Part shown: in pieces, positions 24,383-32,812 of the stretch | How the letters are laid out: every line of letters starts with the position of its first letter | How positions within the stretch are numbered: the stretch's first letter is position 1 | Assembly (NCBI RefSeq): GCF_003065425.1 | Contig: NZ_CP026949.1 | Location: 868,001-932,000 of the forward strand | Source of the DNA: Mycetocola zhujimingii | GTDB lineage: Bacteria; Actinomycetota; Actinomycetes; Actinomycetales; Microbacteriaceae | Length of the DNA: 64,000 nt | Direction: 5' to 3' | Translations under genes and position numbers: made by a program | The notes under the pieces: model-generated | Databases searched by the model: none | Told to the model about the DNA's origin: nothing | What the model saw: only the letters and a program-made list of their open reading frames with translations

Positions 24383-25225
24383 GTGAGTTATGACCCGTAC
24401 GGAAGCGATGTCCTCGCCACCGATTGGCGAAAGAGCAAGACCCCGCCGCCGCAGGAGCACGAAGCGGTAACCGACCTCGTCGTCGAAGAAATGATGACCG
24501 GCTGGTGCGGTGCCGTCACCGGCATCGAGGGCAAAACAGTCCAGCTCGAAGACCGCCACGGCAAACGTCGCGTCTTCCCGCTCGGCCCCGGCTTCCTGCT
24601 CGAGGGCAAACCGATCATCCTCACCGTGCCGAAGAAGAAGGCCGCCGGGCCGACACGCACGGCTTCGGGCTCGTTCGCCGTCGAGGATTCACGGGCCCGC
24701 GTCGCACTTCCGTCCCGCATCTACGTGGAGGGCAGGCACGACGCCGAACTCGTCGAGAAGGTATGGGGCGACGACCTCCGCGTCGAGGGCGTCGTCGTCG
24801 AGTACCTCGGCGGCATCGACGACCTCGCGGCCATCATCACCGACTTCGCGCCAACCCCCGACCGCAAGGTCGGGGTACTCGTCGACCACCTCGTTCGTGG
24901 ATCCAAAGAGAGTCGAATCGCGGATGCCGTCATGCGCGGCAAGCACGGAGGCAACGTTCTCGTCGTCGGTCACCCGTACATCGATGTCTGGCAGGCCGTC
25001 AAGCCGGCGCGCGTCGGACTCAAGGAATGGCCGAACATTCCGCGGTCGATCGAGTGGAAGAAGGGTATTTGTGCCGCCCTCGGCCTGCCGAACGAGAGCC
25101 AGGCGGATATCGCCCGGGCGTGGCAGGCCATTCTCGGGCGGGTGCGCAACTACTCAGACCTCGAGCCGGCGTTCCTCGGGCGCGTCGAAGAGCTCATCGA
25201 CTTCGTGACGGCACCTGCCCCGTAA
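24383..25225 (+). CDS. DUF3097 family protein, Toprim-like core
   Basis: A 280-residue actinobacterial protein. The N-terminal half has EMMTGWCGAVTGIEGKTVQL, a small beta domain. RIYVEGRHDAELVEKVWGDD (about 114-133) and GVLVDHLVRGSKESRI (about 167-182) are spaced like the Glu and Asp motifs of Toprim nucleic-acid enzymes, so I suggest a Toprim-like fold, as an inference only. The C-terminus is helical. The biochemical function is unknown. It ends 6 nt before the DUF2804 gene on the other strand, so transcription from both sides must stop in a very short space. Confidence 0.85.
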   Translation: MSYDPYGSDVLATDWRKSKTPPPQEHEAVTDLVVEEMMTGWCGAVTGIEGKTVQLEDRHGKRRVFPLGPGFLLEGKPIILTVPKKKAAGPTRTASGSFAVEDSRARVALPSRIYVEGRHDAELVEKVWGDDLRVEGVVVEYLGGIDDLAAIITDFAPTPDRKVGVLVDHLVRGSKESRIADAVMRGKHGGNVLVVGHPYIDVWQAVKPARVGLKEWPNIPRSIEWKKGICAALGLPNESQADIARAWQAILGRVRNYSDLEPAFLGRVEELIDFVTAPAP

Positions 25226-25231
25226 CCCGGG

Positions 25232-26236
25232 TCACCAGCGGTTGCGGACATCCTCTGCCCACCCCGTGATGCCCGAGAACGAGACGCGGTTGCCGGTGTC
25301 ATCGAGCAGCCAGCCGTTGAACGTCCCGAAACACTGGTGCCCGAACGACGAGAAGACCTTGAGATCGGTGGCCGACACTTTGTCGTAGAACGGCGTGAAC
25401 GTGATGTCGCCAGAGTCGCCGAAGATATGCCACGGCGCGAGCCAGTTCTCAGTGTCGTAGTCCCAGGTCAGCTCCTCGCTGATCTTGCTCATCCGTCCGT
25501 CAACGAACAGGGCGTTCTCGGTCAACCCGGTGCCGTCGGTCCACTTGGAGCCGAGCTGCACCCCGATCACCCGACCGTCCCAGACCCCGGAGCCCGCAGC
25601 CCAGTTCCAGTGCATCGAGTACGGCCAACGGCCTCTGCCGTGGTCGAGGGTCGCCCAGGATGCCCCTCGGGGGATGTCGATTGCAGCGCCGTCGATCCGG
25701 ATCGTGCCGGATGCGGGTCGGGCGACGTCTTTCACCGTGTACTGGAACCGCGTCTTCGACCACGGCACCACAACGCCGAGCGCTTCGTGGCCGTCAGGCC
25801 TCGCGGCGAGAACGTCGAGGTGCACGAGCGAGGTGTCCGCTCGCAGCCGGGTACCGCCCTCTTCCTCGGTGATCTCGACCTGCAGCGGGCGCGTGCGCAC
25901 CCGCGCCGGGCCGTCGCCGAGGGTGCCGGGCAGGGTGACACTCCCGCTGAGCGGTCGGATCACGCCGGTGTGGATGACCTCCTGCGACTCGCGATCGAAG
26001 AGCCACAGGTCGTGGACCGAGGCGTAATCGAGGCTCGAGACAGTGACCGAGACAATGTGGGTCGGCGTCGTGACCGCCCAGTACTCCCAGCGCTTGTTCC
26101 TTCCCCAGCCGCGGCCGAACCTGCCGATGCCGTCCGTGGTGTGCAGGGGTGTCCGTGTGAAGCCGACGGCGGCGGGGTTCAGCCGCCCGTCCGGCCCGGT
26201 GAGCGCGACGGATTCGGTGATTTCACTCTCGCGCAT
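25232..26236 (-). CDS. DUF2804 domain protein
   Basis: A 334-residue, beta-rich protein of unknown function. YWAVTTPTHIVSVTVSSLDY near residue 47, WATLDHGRGRWPYSMHWNWA near 193, and GVQLGSKWTDGTGLTENALF near 230 are its most recognisable stretches and match DUF2804. The frame continues upstream inside the GH2 gene; the ATG at 26236 is chosen and overlaps the GH2 stop by 14 nt. DUF2804 proteins often occur beside sugar-metabolism genes, and here it is third in an MFS/GH2/DUF2804 operon. Confidence 0.85.
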   Translation of the reverse strand: MRESEITESVALTGPDGRLNPAAVGFTRTPLHTTDGIGRFGRGWGRNKRWEYWAVTTPTHIVSVTVSSLDYASVHDLWLFDRESQEVIHTGVIRPLSGSVTLPGTLGDGPARVRTRPLQVEITEEEGGTRLRADTSLVHLDVLAARPDGHEALGVVVPWSKTRFQYTVKDVARPASGTIRIDGAAIDIPRGASWATLDHGRGRWPYSMHWNWAAGSGVWDGRVIGVQLGSKWTDGTGLTENALFVDGRMSKISEELTWDYDTENWLAPWHIFGDSGDITFTPFYDKVSATDLKVFSSFGHQCFGTFNGWLLDDTGNRVSFSGITGWAEDVRNRW

Positions 26237-28016
26237 CGGCGGGTGGGTCCTCTCGGGGTGTTTGGGTGTTTCCCGCGGTAAGCCGCGCGTTGACGCGCCG
26301 GACGACATCCGGGGTCAGCTTCACGATCCGGCGGTCGTAGGTCAGGATGCCGTTGAGCTCGTCTTCGACGTCGGAGAGCTGTGTGTAGACGGTCGCGGCG
26401 AGTCCCAACCCTACGGCCGGGATCACCTCAGCGTCGTGCAGCCGCTCGAACGCCGCGTCGAGTTCGGCGTGCGAGCGATAGCGCCGGTAGCCGAATTCCT
26501 TGTCGCTGAACGCGTGTCCCGGCTCGCGATAGCTGTAGCCGCCGTACTCCGAGAGCACGACAACGCGGCCGTCCTCTCGCCACGAGCGGCGCATCCGGAA
26601 CGGCCGGATGTACACGTGCAGGCTCTTCACGTCACCAGCCCCCTGGTCGTGCCAGCCGCTCGCGTGATCGATGGTGCGCGTCGGGTCGAGTGCTCGGACC
26701 TCGTCGGCAATCTCTTGCGCGTCGAACTGGCCCCAACCCTCGTTGAACGGCACCCACATCGCAATGCTCACGACGTTCGACAGCAGCTCGATGGTCTCGT
26801 GAAGTTCGCGGCGGAACTCGGCGCGACCCGCCGCATCCGCTCGCCCGAACAGGTCGTAACGGTCGTCTCTGAACCGCACGGGAGTTGCGGCGGGCAGGGT
26901 GATCACGGCTGGGCGATAGGGCGCGCCACCGTTGACCATGTCCTGCCAGACCAGAATGCCGATCCGGTCGCAGTGCGCGTACCAACGCAGTGGCTCGATC
27001 TTGATGTGCTTGCGCAGCATGGTGAAGCCGAGGTCCTTCATGGTGCGGATGTCGGCGATCAGTGCGTCGTCGGACGGCGCGGTGTAGAGGCCGTCGGGCC
27101 AGTAGCCCTGGTCGAGTACTCCGGCGTGGAAGTAGGGCTTTCCGTTGAGCAGGAGGCGCGGCACGCCGTCGGCGTCCGTGCCGGTGCCGAAGGAACGCAT
27201 GCCGACGTAGCTCGTGACCTCGTCGGTGCCGAGAGTGACGCGGATGTCATAGAGGAACGGGTCTTCGGGGCTCCACGGGCGCACGTCACCGAGAGGAATC
27301 CGGGTGGGGGAGTTGGCCTGCACCGTCGCCTCGGCCACCGTCTGCCCGCCGGCGGTGACGACGACAGTGGCCTGCGCGTCGGCCTCAGAGATCACGGTGA
27401 CCTCGACGGCGCCCGCCTCGAGCTGCGGCGTGAGCTGGAGACGCTCGATGTGAGCGTCCGGCACTGATTCGAGCCATACCGTCTGCCAGATGCCGGACTG
27501 GGCGGTGTACCAGATGCCGCCGCGGTCGAGCTTTTGTTTGCCGTGTGACGCCGGCACGGTGTCCGACGCATCGTGAACGGCAACGGTGAGCGTCGCGCGA
27601 CCGCTGCCGATGGCATCCGTGACATCGATCGAGAACGGGAGGTACCCGCCGACGTGCGAACCGACGGATTCACCGTCGAGAAACACCTCGCACTCCGAGT
27701 CGACGGCGCCGAAATGCAGGAGGAGGCGGCCGACGTTGAAACCGGCTGGCAGGTCGAGCTCGCGCCGGTACCAGAGCGTCTGGTCTGGGGTGAGCTGGCG
27801 GTTGACACCCGAGAGCGCTGACTCGGGGGAGAAAGGCACGAGGATCGGTCCGTCCCACTCGGTCGGTTCGGTCTCGTCGTTGACTCTCGCCCGGATCGCG
27901 TATTGCCACCGGCCGTTGAGGTTGAGGTAGCTGTCACGCACCAGCTGCGGTCGCGGGTACTCCGGGAGGATCGCGTTCTCGTCGAGCGCGTCGCCCTCTG
28001 TGGTTGTCAGGTTCAT
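26223..28016 (-). CDS. Glycoside hydrolase family 2 protein
   Basis: A 597-residue retaining glycosidase. The sugar-binding jelly roll occupies about 25-180 (SYLNLNGRWQYAI, LWYRRELDLP, FLDGESVGSHVGGYLPFSID), the Ig-like domain about 185-280, and the TIM barrel 290 onwards (LGFTMLRKHIKIEPLRWYAH). Glu426 in FNEGWGQF is the acid-base, and Glu490 in VLSEYGGYS the probable nucleophile. Family members act on beta-galactosides, beta-glucuronides or beta-mannosides; the substrate is not settled here. There is no signal peptide, so it acts in the cytoplasm, as a coupled MFS importer (ATGA overlap) would require. Confidence 0.93.
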   Translation of the reverse strand: MNLTTTEGDALDENAILPEYPRPQLVRDSYLNLNGRWQYAIRARVNDETEPTEWDGPILVPFSPESALSGVNRQLTPDQTLWYRRELDLPAGFNVGRLLLHFGAVDSECEVFLDGESVGSHVGGYLPFSIDVTDAIGSGRATLTVAVHDASDTVPASHGKQKLDRGGIWYTAQSGIWQTVWLESVPDAHIERLQLTPQLEAGAVEVTVISEADAQATVVVTAGGQTVAEATVQANSPTRIPLGDVRPWSPEDPFLYDIRVTLGTDEVTSYVGMRSFGTGTDADGVPRLLLNGKPYFHAGVLDQGYWPDGLYTAPSDDALIADIRTMKDLGFTMLRKHIKIEPLRWYAHCDRIGILVWQDMVNGGAPYRPAVITLPAATPVRFRDDRYDLFGRADAAGRAEFRRELHETIELLSNVVSIAMWVPFNEGWGQFDAQEIADEVRALDPTRTIDHASGWHDQGAGDVKSLHVYIRPFRMRRSWREDGRVVVLSEYGGYSYREPGHAFSDKEFGYRRYRSHAELDAAFERLHDAEVIPAVGLGLAATVYTQLSDVEDELNGILTYDRRIVKLTPDVVRRVNARLTAGNTQTPREDPPADARE

Positions 28017-29335
28017 GCTGCCGTTCTCCTTATCAGGGCACGGATGGGGAGGATAGCGACCACAAGCACTGCCGCTGCGGCGAGGAAGATCCATGCCGTT
28101 GGGACCTGCTTCTCGACGCCGAGATCGACGTACGTTTCCGCGGCGCCCACGATCACCGCTGCGCCGATAAACGGACCGGCGACCATGGGGATGAGCACGG
28201 CCGCGATCATCCGAAGTCCCTGCACGCTCCCGACGCGATCGGTCGGCGTGTGGTCTCGTACCGTCGCCGAGAGTGTCGCGATCGAGAGCATGAACCCGGT
28301 CATCATCACGATGCCGGCGAGGATCACCGGCACCATGTCCCGCGCGAAGAACATGAGAATCAGGCCTGCGGCGAGTATGGCGACCGCCGGGGTGATCGAT
28401 CGAACCTTGCCGAATCGGTCGATGAGCCTGCCACCGAGAACGCTCAGAACTGATGCCGTCACCAGCACGGTTCCGAGAACAATCGCATAGCCGTCGATCT
28501 GCAGGGTTCGCTGGATGTAGATGATGAGGTACGGGAGGAAGACCTGCGTGCTCGTACCGACGATGGCGAGGCACACGAGCGTGACGTACAGCGTCGGGTT
28601 CTGCCGAACGGCACTCGGTCTGAGGCCGGCGACCACGGCGGAGAAGTAGCCGCCGGGTAGAGGGGTGACGGTCACCGGGTCACGGACGAGGAACCACGCG
28701 ACGACGCCGACGAGGCTGGTCGCACCACCGATCAGCAGGAAGAACTCGCGCCAGGCGCCGGCCTGGGTCAGTCCGTCGAGCGCACCGAACACGATGAGCA
28801 TCGCCAGGAGCGGGAGGATCGCAAGTACCGAATCCACGCGTCCCCGGTTGGCTGGCACCGTCGACTCGGTCACCCAGGCGTTGAACGCCGCGTCGTTGGC
28901 GCCGGCCCCGAGCACACTCATCAGGCAGTCGAGGAGAATGACCGCGAGAACGGTGAGGACGACGGCATCGCCAACAGCGGCCAGCTCGCGGATGCCGTCA
29001 ACGCTGAGAAAACCGAAGGTCGCTGTCGTGAGGCCCCACAGCACGTACCCGATCGCGATGAACTCGCGGCGTCGGCGGACCCTGTCAGAGGCCGCGCCGA
29101 GGAGCATGGTGGCGATCGTCGCGCTGACGGCGCTCGCCGCAACCATGAGCGCAAGCACCGCTGGATTGTCGGTGATCGTGTCGTAGACGAACACGTTGAG
29201 GTACATGTTCTCGATGGTCCACGCGAGCTGCCCGACGAGCCCGACGAGCACGATCGAGGTCCAGACCCGGCCACTGAGAGCTGGCGCAGTGCGCTGGGAG
29301 GACCCGGGTGTGCCGGTGACGGGCGTCGTTGTCAT
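28013..29335 (-). CDS. MFS transporter, GH2-linked
   Basis: A 440-residue major facilitator with about 12 hydrophobic segments; LLGAASDRVRRRREFIAIG near residue 78 is the loop 2-3 motif (GxxxDRxxRR). The ATG at 29335 is preceded by GATGAGG; a second ATG at 29350 is possible but has no binding site. It is first in the operon with the GH2 and DUF2804 genes, so it likely imports the oligosaccharide or glycoside that the hydrolase cleaves. It is divergent from a padR gene across a region with a large palindrome. Confidence 0.88.
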   Translation of the reverse strand: MTTTPVTGTPGSSQRTAPALSGRVWTSIVLVGLVGQLAWTIENMYLNVFVYDTITDNPAVLALMVAASAVSATIATMLLGAASDRVRRRREFIAIGYVLWGLTTATFGFLSVDGIRELAAVGDAVVLTVLAVILLDCLMSVLGAGANDAAFNAWVTESTVPANRGRVDSVLAILPLLAMLIVFGALDGLTQAGAWREFFLLIGGATSLVGVVAWFLVRDPVTVTPLPGGYFSAVVAGLRPSAVRQNPTLYVTLVCLAIVGTSTQVFLPYLIIYIQRTLQIDGYAIVLGTVLVTASVLSVLGGRLIDRFGKVRSITPAVAILAAGLILMFFARDMVPVILAGIVMMTGFMLSIATLSATVRDHTPTDRVGSVQGLRMIAAVLIPMVAGPFIGAAVIVGAAETYVDLGVEKQVPTAWIFLAAAAVLVVAILPIRALIRRTAA

Positions 29336-29422
29336 CGTGGTCCTCATCATCGGGGAAACCGGCCTGAACGGCCTCCGCTGATCATATCGGCGGGTGGCCG
29401 CAACCGTGCGAGCGGCCGCGAA

Positions 29423-29489
29423 ACAGGAGACCGGGCAATTATCAGGAGGCTCGTGGCGATCTCGTCCTGATCACCGCGCGATCTCCTGT
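29423..29489. repeat. Large intergenic palindrome (dispersed family, copy 2)
   Basis: Two 25-bp arms (29423-29447 and 29465-29489) pair at 20 of 25 positions round a 17-nt loop. The right arm, read on the other strand, shares about 21 of 25 positions with the hairpin at 15217-15283 (ACAGG, ATCGC, CGGT and ATCAGG blocks). It lies between the divergent MFS and padR genes. Confidence 0.75.
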
Positions 29490-29537
29490 CCATCCGTTGC
29501 TGCACAAGCGGCGAGCCGTCGAGCGAAATTTGTTGCA

Positions 29538-29558
29538 CTAGCGTGCCATGCAAGCTAG
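29538..29558 (+). promoter_or_regulatory. Palindrome at padR start (candidate operator)
   Basis: CTAGCGTGC-CAT-GCAAGCTAG, 9-bp arms with one mismatch, ends 9 nt before the ATG of the second padR gene. Confidence 0.6.
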
Positions 29559-29567
29559 CTTGTGAGC

Positions 29568-29906
29568 ATGACAGCGGATGTCGGCGCACAACTGCGCAAG
29601 GGCGTGGTCGAGTATTGCGTCCTCGGCCTGCTGTCGCGCGAGCCGATGTACGGCTGGCAGCTGTCAGAGACGCTGACCGCGGCGGGCATGATCGCGAGTA
29701 TCGGCACCCTCTATCCCGTGCTCGGTCGCCTGCGGGAGAAGGGCTTCGTGACCTCGTTCGATGAGGCCTCCGACGCAGGCCCTGTGCGCAAGTACTACCG
29801 GCTGACCGCGGCTGGAGTCGAGCGACTCGACGCGTTCCGGCAGCAGTGGGCGCCGTTCCAGCACACGGTGCAACATCTCATCGAAGGGAACCCCGTCCAT
29901 GACTGA
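29568..29906 (+). CDS. PadR family transcriptional regulator (second)
   Basis: A 112-residue repressor with the winged-helix core LRKGVVEYCVLGLLSREPMY, GWQLSETLTAAGMIASIGT and LYPVLGRLREKGFVTSF, and the wing VRKYYRLTAAG. An in-frame GTG at 29562 is an alternative start. It overlaps the following membrane-protein gene by 8 nt, and a palindrome lies immediately upstream. It is not a close copy of the padR gene at 22872; the two share only family-level similarity, so this is a second independent PadR/HAAS pair. Confidence 0.9.
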   Translation: MTADVGAQLRKGVVEYCVLGLLSREPMYGWQLSETLTAAGMIASIGTLYPVLGRLREKGFVTSFDEASDAGPVRKYYRLTAAGVERLDAFRQQWAPFQHTVQHLIEGNPVHD

Positions 29907-30486
29907 CCAGACCCCGCAGGTCGTTCGCAGTTACCTCGCCCAGCTGGATTCGGCACTCGAGGGGATCCCCGCCGAACTCGCTCGCGACATCCGCTCAGGG
30001 GTGGAAGAGGAGCTGGCCGGGCTTGACGCCGCAACGGCATCCGAACGCATCGAGGAACTCGGGGATCCTGTCTTCATTGCGGCCGAGGCACGGGATGCCA
30101 TGGGCACGGTTCCCGCGCGGGCAGTCGTCCTTGAGGCACCGGCGAGCAGCCTGAGCGCGTCACGTGGCTTCGCCATCACCGCTGCGTTGCTCGTCGGAAT
30201 CGGCGGGTTCATCGTGCCGATCGCCGGCTGGATCGTCGGCATGGTCATGATGTGGATGTCGTCGGCATGGCGCCGGTGGGAAAAGTGGGTGGCGACGCTG
30301 GCGATTCCTGGCGCGGCGATTCTCGCGGGGATCGTTGCCGCGATCGGTTCGGCCCTCGGCCAGCCCAACGGCGAGGTGCCGATCGGGATGCTGTCCGGCT
30401 GGCACGTTTTCCTGATCGGCGTGCCGTCGACGATCGTCGTCGGTATCTGGCTGCTCTGGCGCGCCAGGGGGCGCGTTTTCGCCTGA
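29899..30486 (+). CDS. HAAS-like membrane protein
   Basis: A 195-residue protein. The N-terminal 65 residues (SYLAQLDSALEGIPAELARD, IRSGVEEELAGLDAA, ERIEELGDPVFIA) form the HAAS helical domain. Three or four membrane segments follow (GFAITAALLVGIGGFIVPIA, GWIVGMVMMWMSSAW, WVATLAIPGAAILAGIVAAIG, FLIGVPSTIVVGIWLLW). It is coupled to padR by an 8-nt overlap. No transported substrate is evident; a sensory role is inferred from the pairing. Confidence 0.83.
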   Translation: MTDQTPQVVRSYLAQLDSALEGIPAELARDIRSGVEEELAGLDAATASERIEELGDPVFIAAEARDAMGTVPARAVVLEAPASSLSASRGFAITAALLVGIGGFIVPIAGWIVGMVMMWMSSAWRRWEKWVATLAIPGAAILAGIVAAIGSALGQPNGEVPIGMLSGWHVFLIGVPSTIVVGIWLLWRARGRVFA

Positions 30487-30507
30487 CAGCGATAACAACC
30501 CGCCGCC

Positions 30508-30542
30508 GTTGTTTTGAGTTAGTCAAAACAACCGTGTACTCT
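30508..30542 (+). promoter_or_regulatory. Palindrome-covered promoter upstream of an unknown gene
   Basis: GTTGTTTTGA-GTTAG-TCAAAACAAC is a perfect 10-bp inverted repeat (30508-30532). A -35-like TTGAGT (30514-30519) and a -10-like TACTCT (30537-30542) are 17 nt apart, so the palindrome overlaps the -35 and the spacer. This arrangement fits a repressor site. It lies 282 nt before the next gene start. Confidence 0.6.
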
Positions 30543-30823
30543 GGAAGATACCGAACGACCGCTCAATGCTGCGCCGGGTGCGCAGATTGAGAGATTTCCA
30601 CCCGGGTGCAGCCAGTTGATTCGCCGCCCGAATCGGTGGGTCATCGGCGCCATGCGCCGAGCAACGTCGGACCGGAGACGGCCGCACGCACACCCGAATG
30701 TGCTGCGGCACGTGCCTGGCAACACAGCCAGACGCTCACAGCCAGAAGGCAGAGGCCAGGCGCTCGTCCGTCGTGTCGCGGAAGCGGCACACAGAAGCTC
30801 ACACCCGAATAACAGGAGAACCC
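30543..30823 (+). other. Long leader, no gene recognised
   Basis: This stretch lies between the palindromic promoter and the gene at 30824. It has small possible hairpins (CTGCGC with GCGCAG near 30570 and GGCGCC repeats near 30645) but no good reading frame or RNA family that I recognise; it could be the transcribed 5' leader. Confidence 0.35.
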
Positions 30824-31153
30824 ATGTCACGCTCTTACCCCCAGATGACCGAAGCGACGCTACTCCTGGGAAACATCTCAGCCGAGCATGTCTCGCAGCA
30901 GCACGTCACGCCGCCGACGCTGAACGATGACGAGTACATCGCAACGCTGTCCACCAGCAGCCCGGGAGCCCCCGGCTACGTCGTTGGACGACGCGTTCAG
31001 GGCAAGGCTTACGACCGAATCGTGATGAACTACGGGCCCGCCGACAAGCCCTGGCAGCGGACCTGGCAGCTGGACGCCGACCGCGGAGCCCGGGTCAACT
31101 ACCAGATCCTCGACGACACGTCCTCGACGGGGTTTGCCACAGCCGAACGCTGA
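30824..31153 (+). CDS. Hypothetical protein, 109 residues
   Basis: A small soluble protein that I do not recognise: MSRSYPQMTEATLLLGNISA opens it, and VGRRVQGKAYDRIVMNYGP is the middle. The C-terminal part has a Trp-containing strand (WQRTWQLDADRG). No signal peptide, cysteine motif or membrane segment is seen. The ATG at 30824 is preceded by ACAGGAGAA at 5 nt spacing, so the start is firm. The frame continues upstream to 30698 without a binding site. Regulation by the palindrome at 30508 is likely. Confidence 0.75.
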   Translation: MSRSYPQMTEATLLLGNISAEHVSQQHVTPPTLNDDEYIATLSTSSPGAPGYVVGRRVQGKAYDRIVMNYGPADKPWQRTWQLDADRGARVNYQILDDTSSTGFATAER

Positions 31154-31167
31154 TCGGTTCGCCTCAC

Positions 31168-32580
31168 TCAGTCCGCGAAGATCGGCGGCACCCGCTCGCG
31201 CCACGGCATCGCCTGCTCAAGCTGAGCCGCAACGGAGAGAAGCAGGTCTTCGCGGCCGTGCGCGGCCACGATCTGAACGCCGATCGGCAGTGACTCCCTG
31301 CTCTCACCGAGCGGCAGGCTGATCGCCGGGTTGCCTGAGATGTTGAACGCCGCGGTGAACGGGCCGTACTCCGAAATTCTGGCGAGCCACTCGCGGGCGG
31401 AGTACCTGTCGTTGTCATAGTCGAGGGTTCCGTGCGGCGCTGGCAGTTGCCCGATGGTCGGTGTGACGAGCAGGTCGAACCTCTCGAAGAACTCGGCGAC
31501 TGAGCGGGTCACCCGGTGCTGGGCGTCGATCGACGCCATGATGTCGAGTGCGCTCGCCCGAGCAGTCTCCTCGAGCACGCGTCGCGAGACTCCCTCGAGC
31601 AGCGCGGGATCCGGCCGTCTCGGTGCCCTCAGCATCGCGGCGCCGGTTGAATAAACGGCGAGCATTTCGCCCTCGATCAGGTCGTCGGCATCGAGAGCAG
31701 GCATTGCCTCTGAGACGGCGTGCCCGATCCACTCGAGGGTCTCGGCCGCGCGCACGGTCGCGAGCCGCACGGGCTCGTCGACCGTGGCATCCGACCACGC
31801 AGTCGACTGCAATGCGACTCGCAGGCGTCCCGGGTCCTGTTGCGTGCTGTCGACGAACGGATGCCGTGGGGCGAGCGACGTGTACTTCTCGCCGGCGGTC
31901 GGTGCGCTCACCGCATCGAGGAGAAGGGCGGTGTCGCGCACGGTGCGGGTGAGCGCGAATTCAGTGATCAGGCCGAACCCCGCCTCGCCGGCCAGCGGAC
32001 CCGACGGCGTTCTGCCCCGCGTCGGCTTGAGTCCGACCAGCCCACAACTCGACGCCGGAATGCGGATCGACCCACCACCGTCGTTGCCGTGCGCGAGCGG
32101 AACGGCACCGGCCGCGACGAGCGCAGCGCTTCCGCCGCTCGACCCGCCGACGCCTCGATCGAGAGCCCACGGGTTACGCGTGATCCCATAACGGCGCGAC
32201 TCTGTGGCGAATGTGAGACCCAGCTCCGGCGCCGTCGTCTGGCCGAGCGCAACGAGTCCCGCCCGCCGAAACCGCGCCATGAGTTCGTGGTCGACCTCGG
32301 CAAATGCACGGTTGATGCTCCGGCTGCCGAGTGTGAACGAGATATTCCGCGCGAACGGACCGCTGTCCTTGATGACGAAGGGCACGCCGGCGAGAATCCC
32401 GGCCGCGTCGGCGTCGAGTGCGGGGTCAAAGAGATCCTGAGTCAGTGCATTGAGGTCGGGATTCACTGCCGCGATTGCCTCGCGCGCGACAGATTCAACC
32501 TCGGCACCGGTCACCTCGCCGGCCGCGATCAGGTCGCGAAGGCCCGTAGCGTCGAGCGCTGAGTACTCTCGCAGCTGCAC
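31168..32580 (-). CDS. Amidase (amidase signature family, second)
   Basis: A 470-residue amide hydrolase. Lys71 in FVIKDSG, the cis-Ser in VGGSSGGSAA (about 144-153), and the nucleophile Ser171 in GGGSIRIPA form the Ser-cis-Ser-Lys triad. The GTG at 32580 is chosen because AAGGGAG precedes it at 5 nt; the frame also has a start at 32619 without a binding site. It is transcribed away from a tRNA and its terminator. The substrate is unknown; there are no gatC/gatB neighbours, so it is not GatA. Confidence 0.9.
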   Translation of the reverse strand: MQLREYSALDATGLRDLIAAGEVTGAEVESVAREAIAAVNPDLNALTQDLFDPALDADAAGILAGVPFVIKDSGPFARNISFTLGSRSINRAFAEVDHELMARFRRAGLVALGQTTAPELGLTFATESRRYGITRNPWALDRGVGGSSGGSAALVAAGAVPLAHGNDGGGSIRIPASSCGLVGLKPTRGRTPSGPLAGEAGFGLITEFALTRTVRDTALLLDAVSAPTAGEKYTSLAPRHPFVDSTQQDPGRLRVALQSTAWSDATVDEPVRLATVRAAETLEWIGHAVSEAMPALDADDLIEGEMLAVYSTGAAMLRAPRRPDPALLEGVSRRVLEETARASALDIMASIDAQHRVTRSVAEFFERFDLLVTPTIGQLPAPHGTLDYDNDRYSAREWLARISEYGPFTAAFNISGNPAISLPLGESRESLPIGVQIVAAHGREDLLLSVAAQLEQAMPWRERVPPIFAD

Positions 32581-32617
32581 ACGGACTCCCTTGACTCGTG
32601 GATAACGCTCATAAAAC

Positions 32618-32659
32618 AAAAGACCCGGTCGGCCTGAAATTCAAGCTGACCGGGTCTTT
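32618..32659 (-). terminator. Intrinsic terminator downstream of tRNA-Arg
   Basis: AAAGACCCGGTC and GACCGGGTCTTT form a perfect 12-bp stem round a 17-nt loop with a T-rich tail on the minus strand (TTTTGTTTTAT). It lies just after the 3' end of the tRNA gene. Confidence 0.88.
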
Positions 32660-32666
32660 CTCAATG

Positions 32667-32739
32667 TGCCCTCGGAGGGATTCGAACCCCCGACCTGCGG
32701 TACCGGAAACCGACGCTCTATCCCCTGAGCTACGAAGGC
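32667..32739 (-). tRNA. tRNA-Arg (anticodon CCG)
   Basis: The minus strand reads GCCTTCG (acceptor), GCTCAGGGGATAGAGC (D arm), TCGGT-TTCCGGT-ACCGC (anticodon arm, CCG) and GGGGGTTCGAATCCC (T arm), closed by CGAGGGC plus the discriminator A. The acceptor stem pairs fully with one G-U. The 27-43 pair of the anticodon stem is a T-C mismatch. No CCA is encoded. The transcript is probably monocistronic with the terminator at 32618; argS, its charging enzyme, lies less than 1 kb away. Confidence 0.93.
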
Positions 32740-32812
32740 GTACAACTCAAAACTACCAGAATTTCAGCGCGTTGATTGCCCGCGCTGGACGGTCGTTTCG
32801 ATCGCCGCGGAG

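Noticed and set aside
26043-27467. Plus-strand 474-residue frame opposite DUF2804/GH2
   Set aside because: The minus strand has intact GH2 catalytic motifs, and this frame lacks any motif or start signal.
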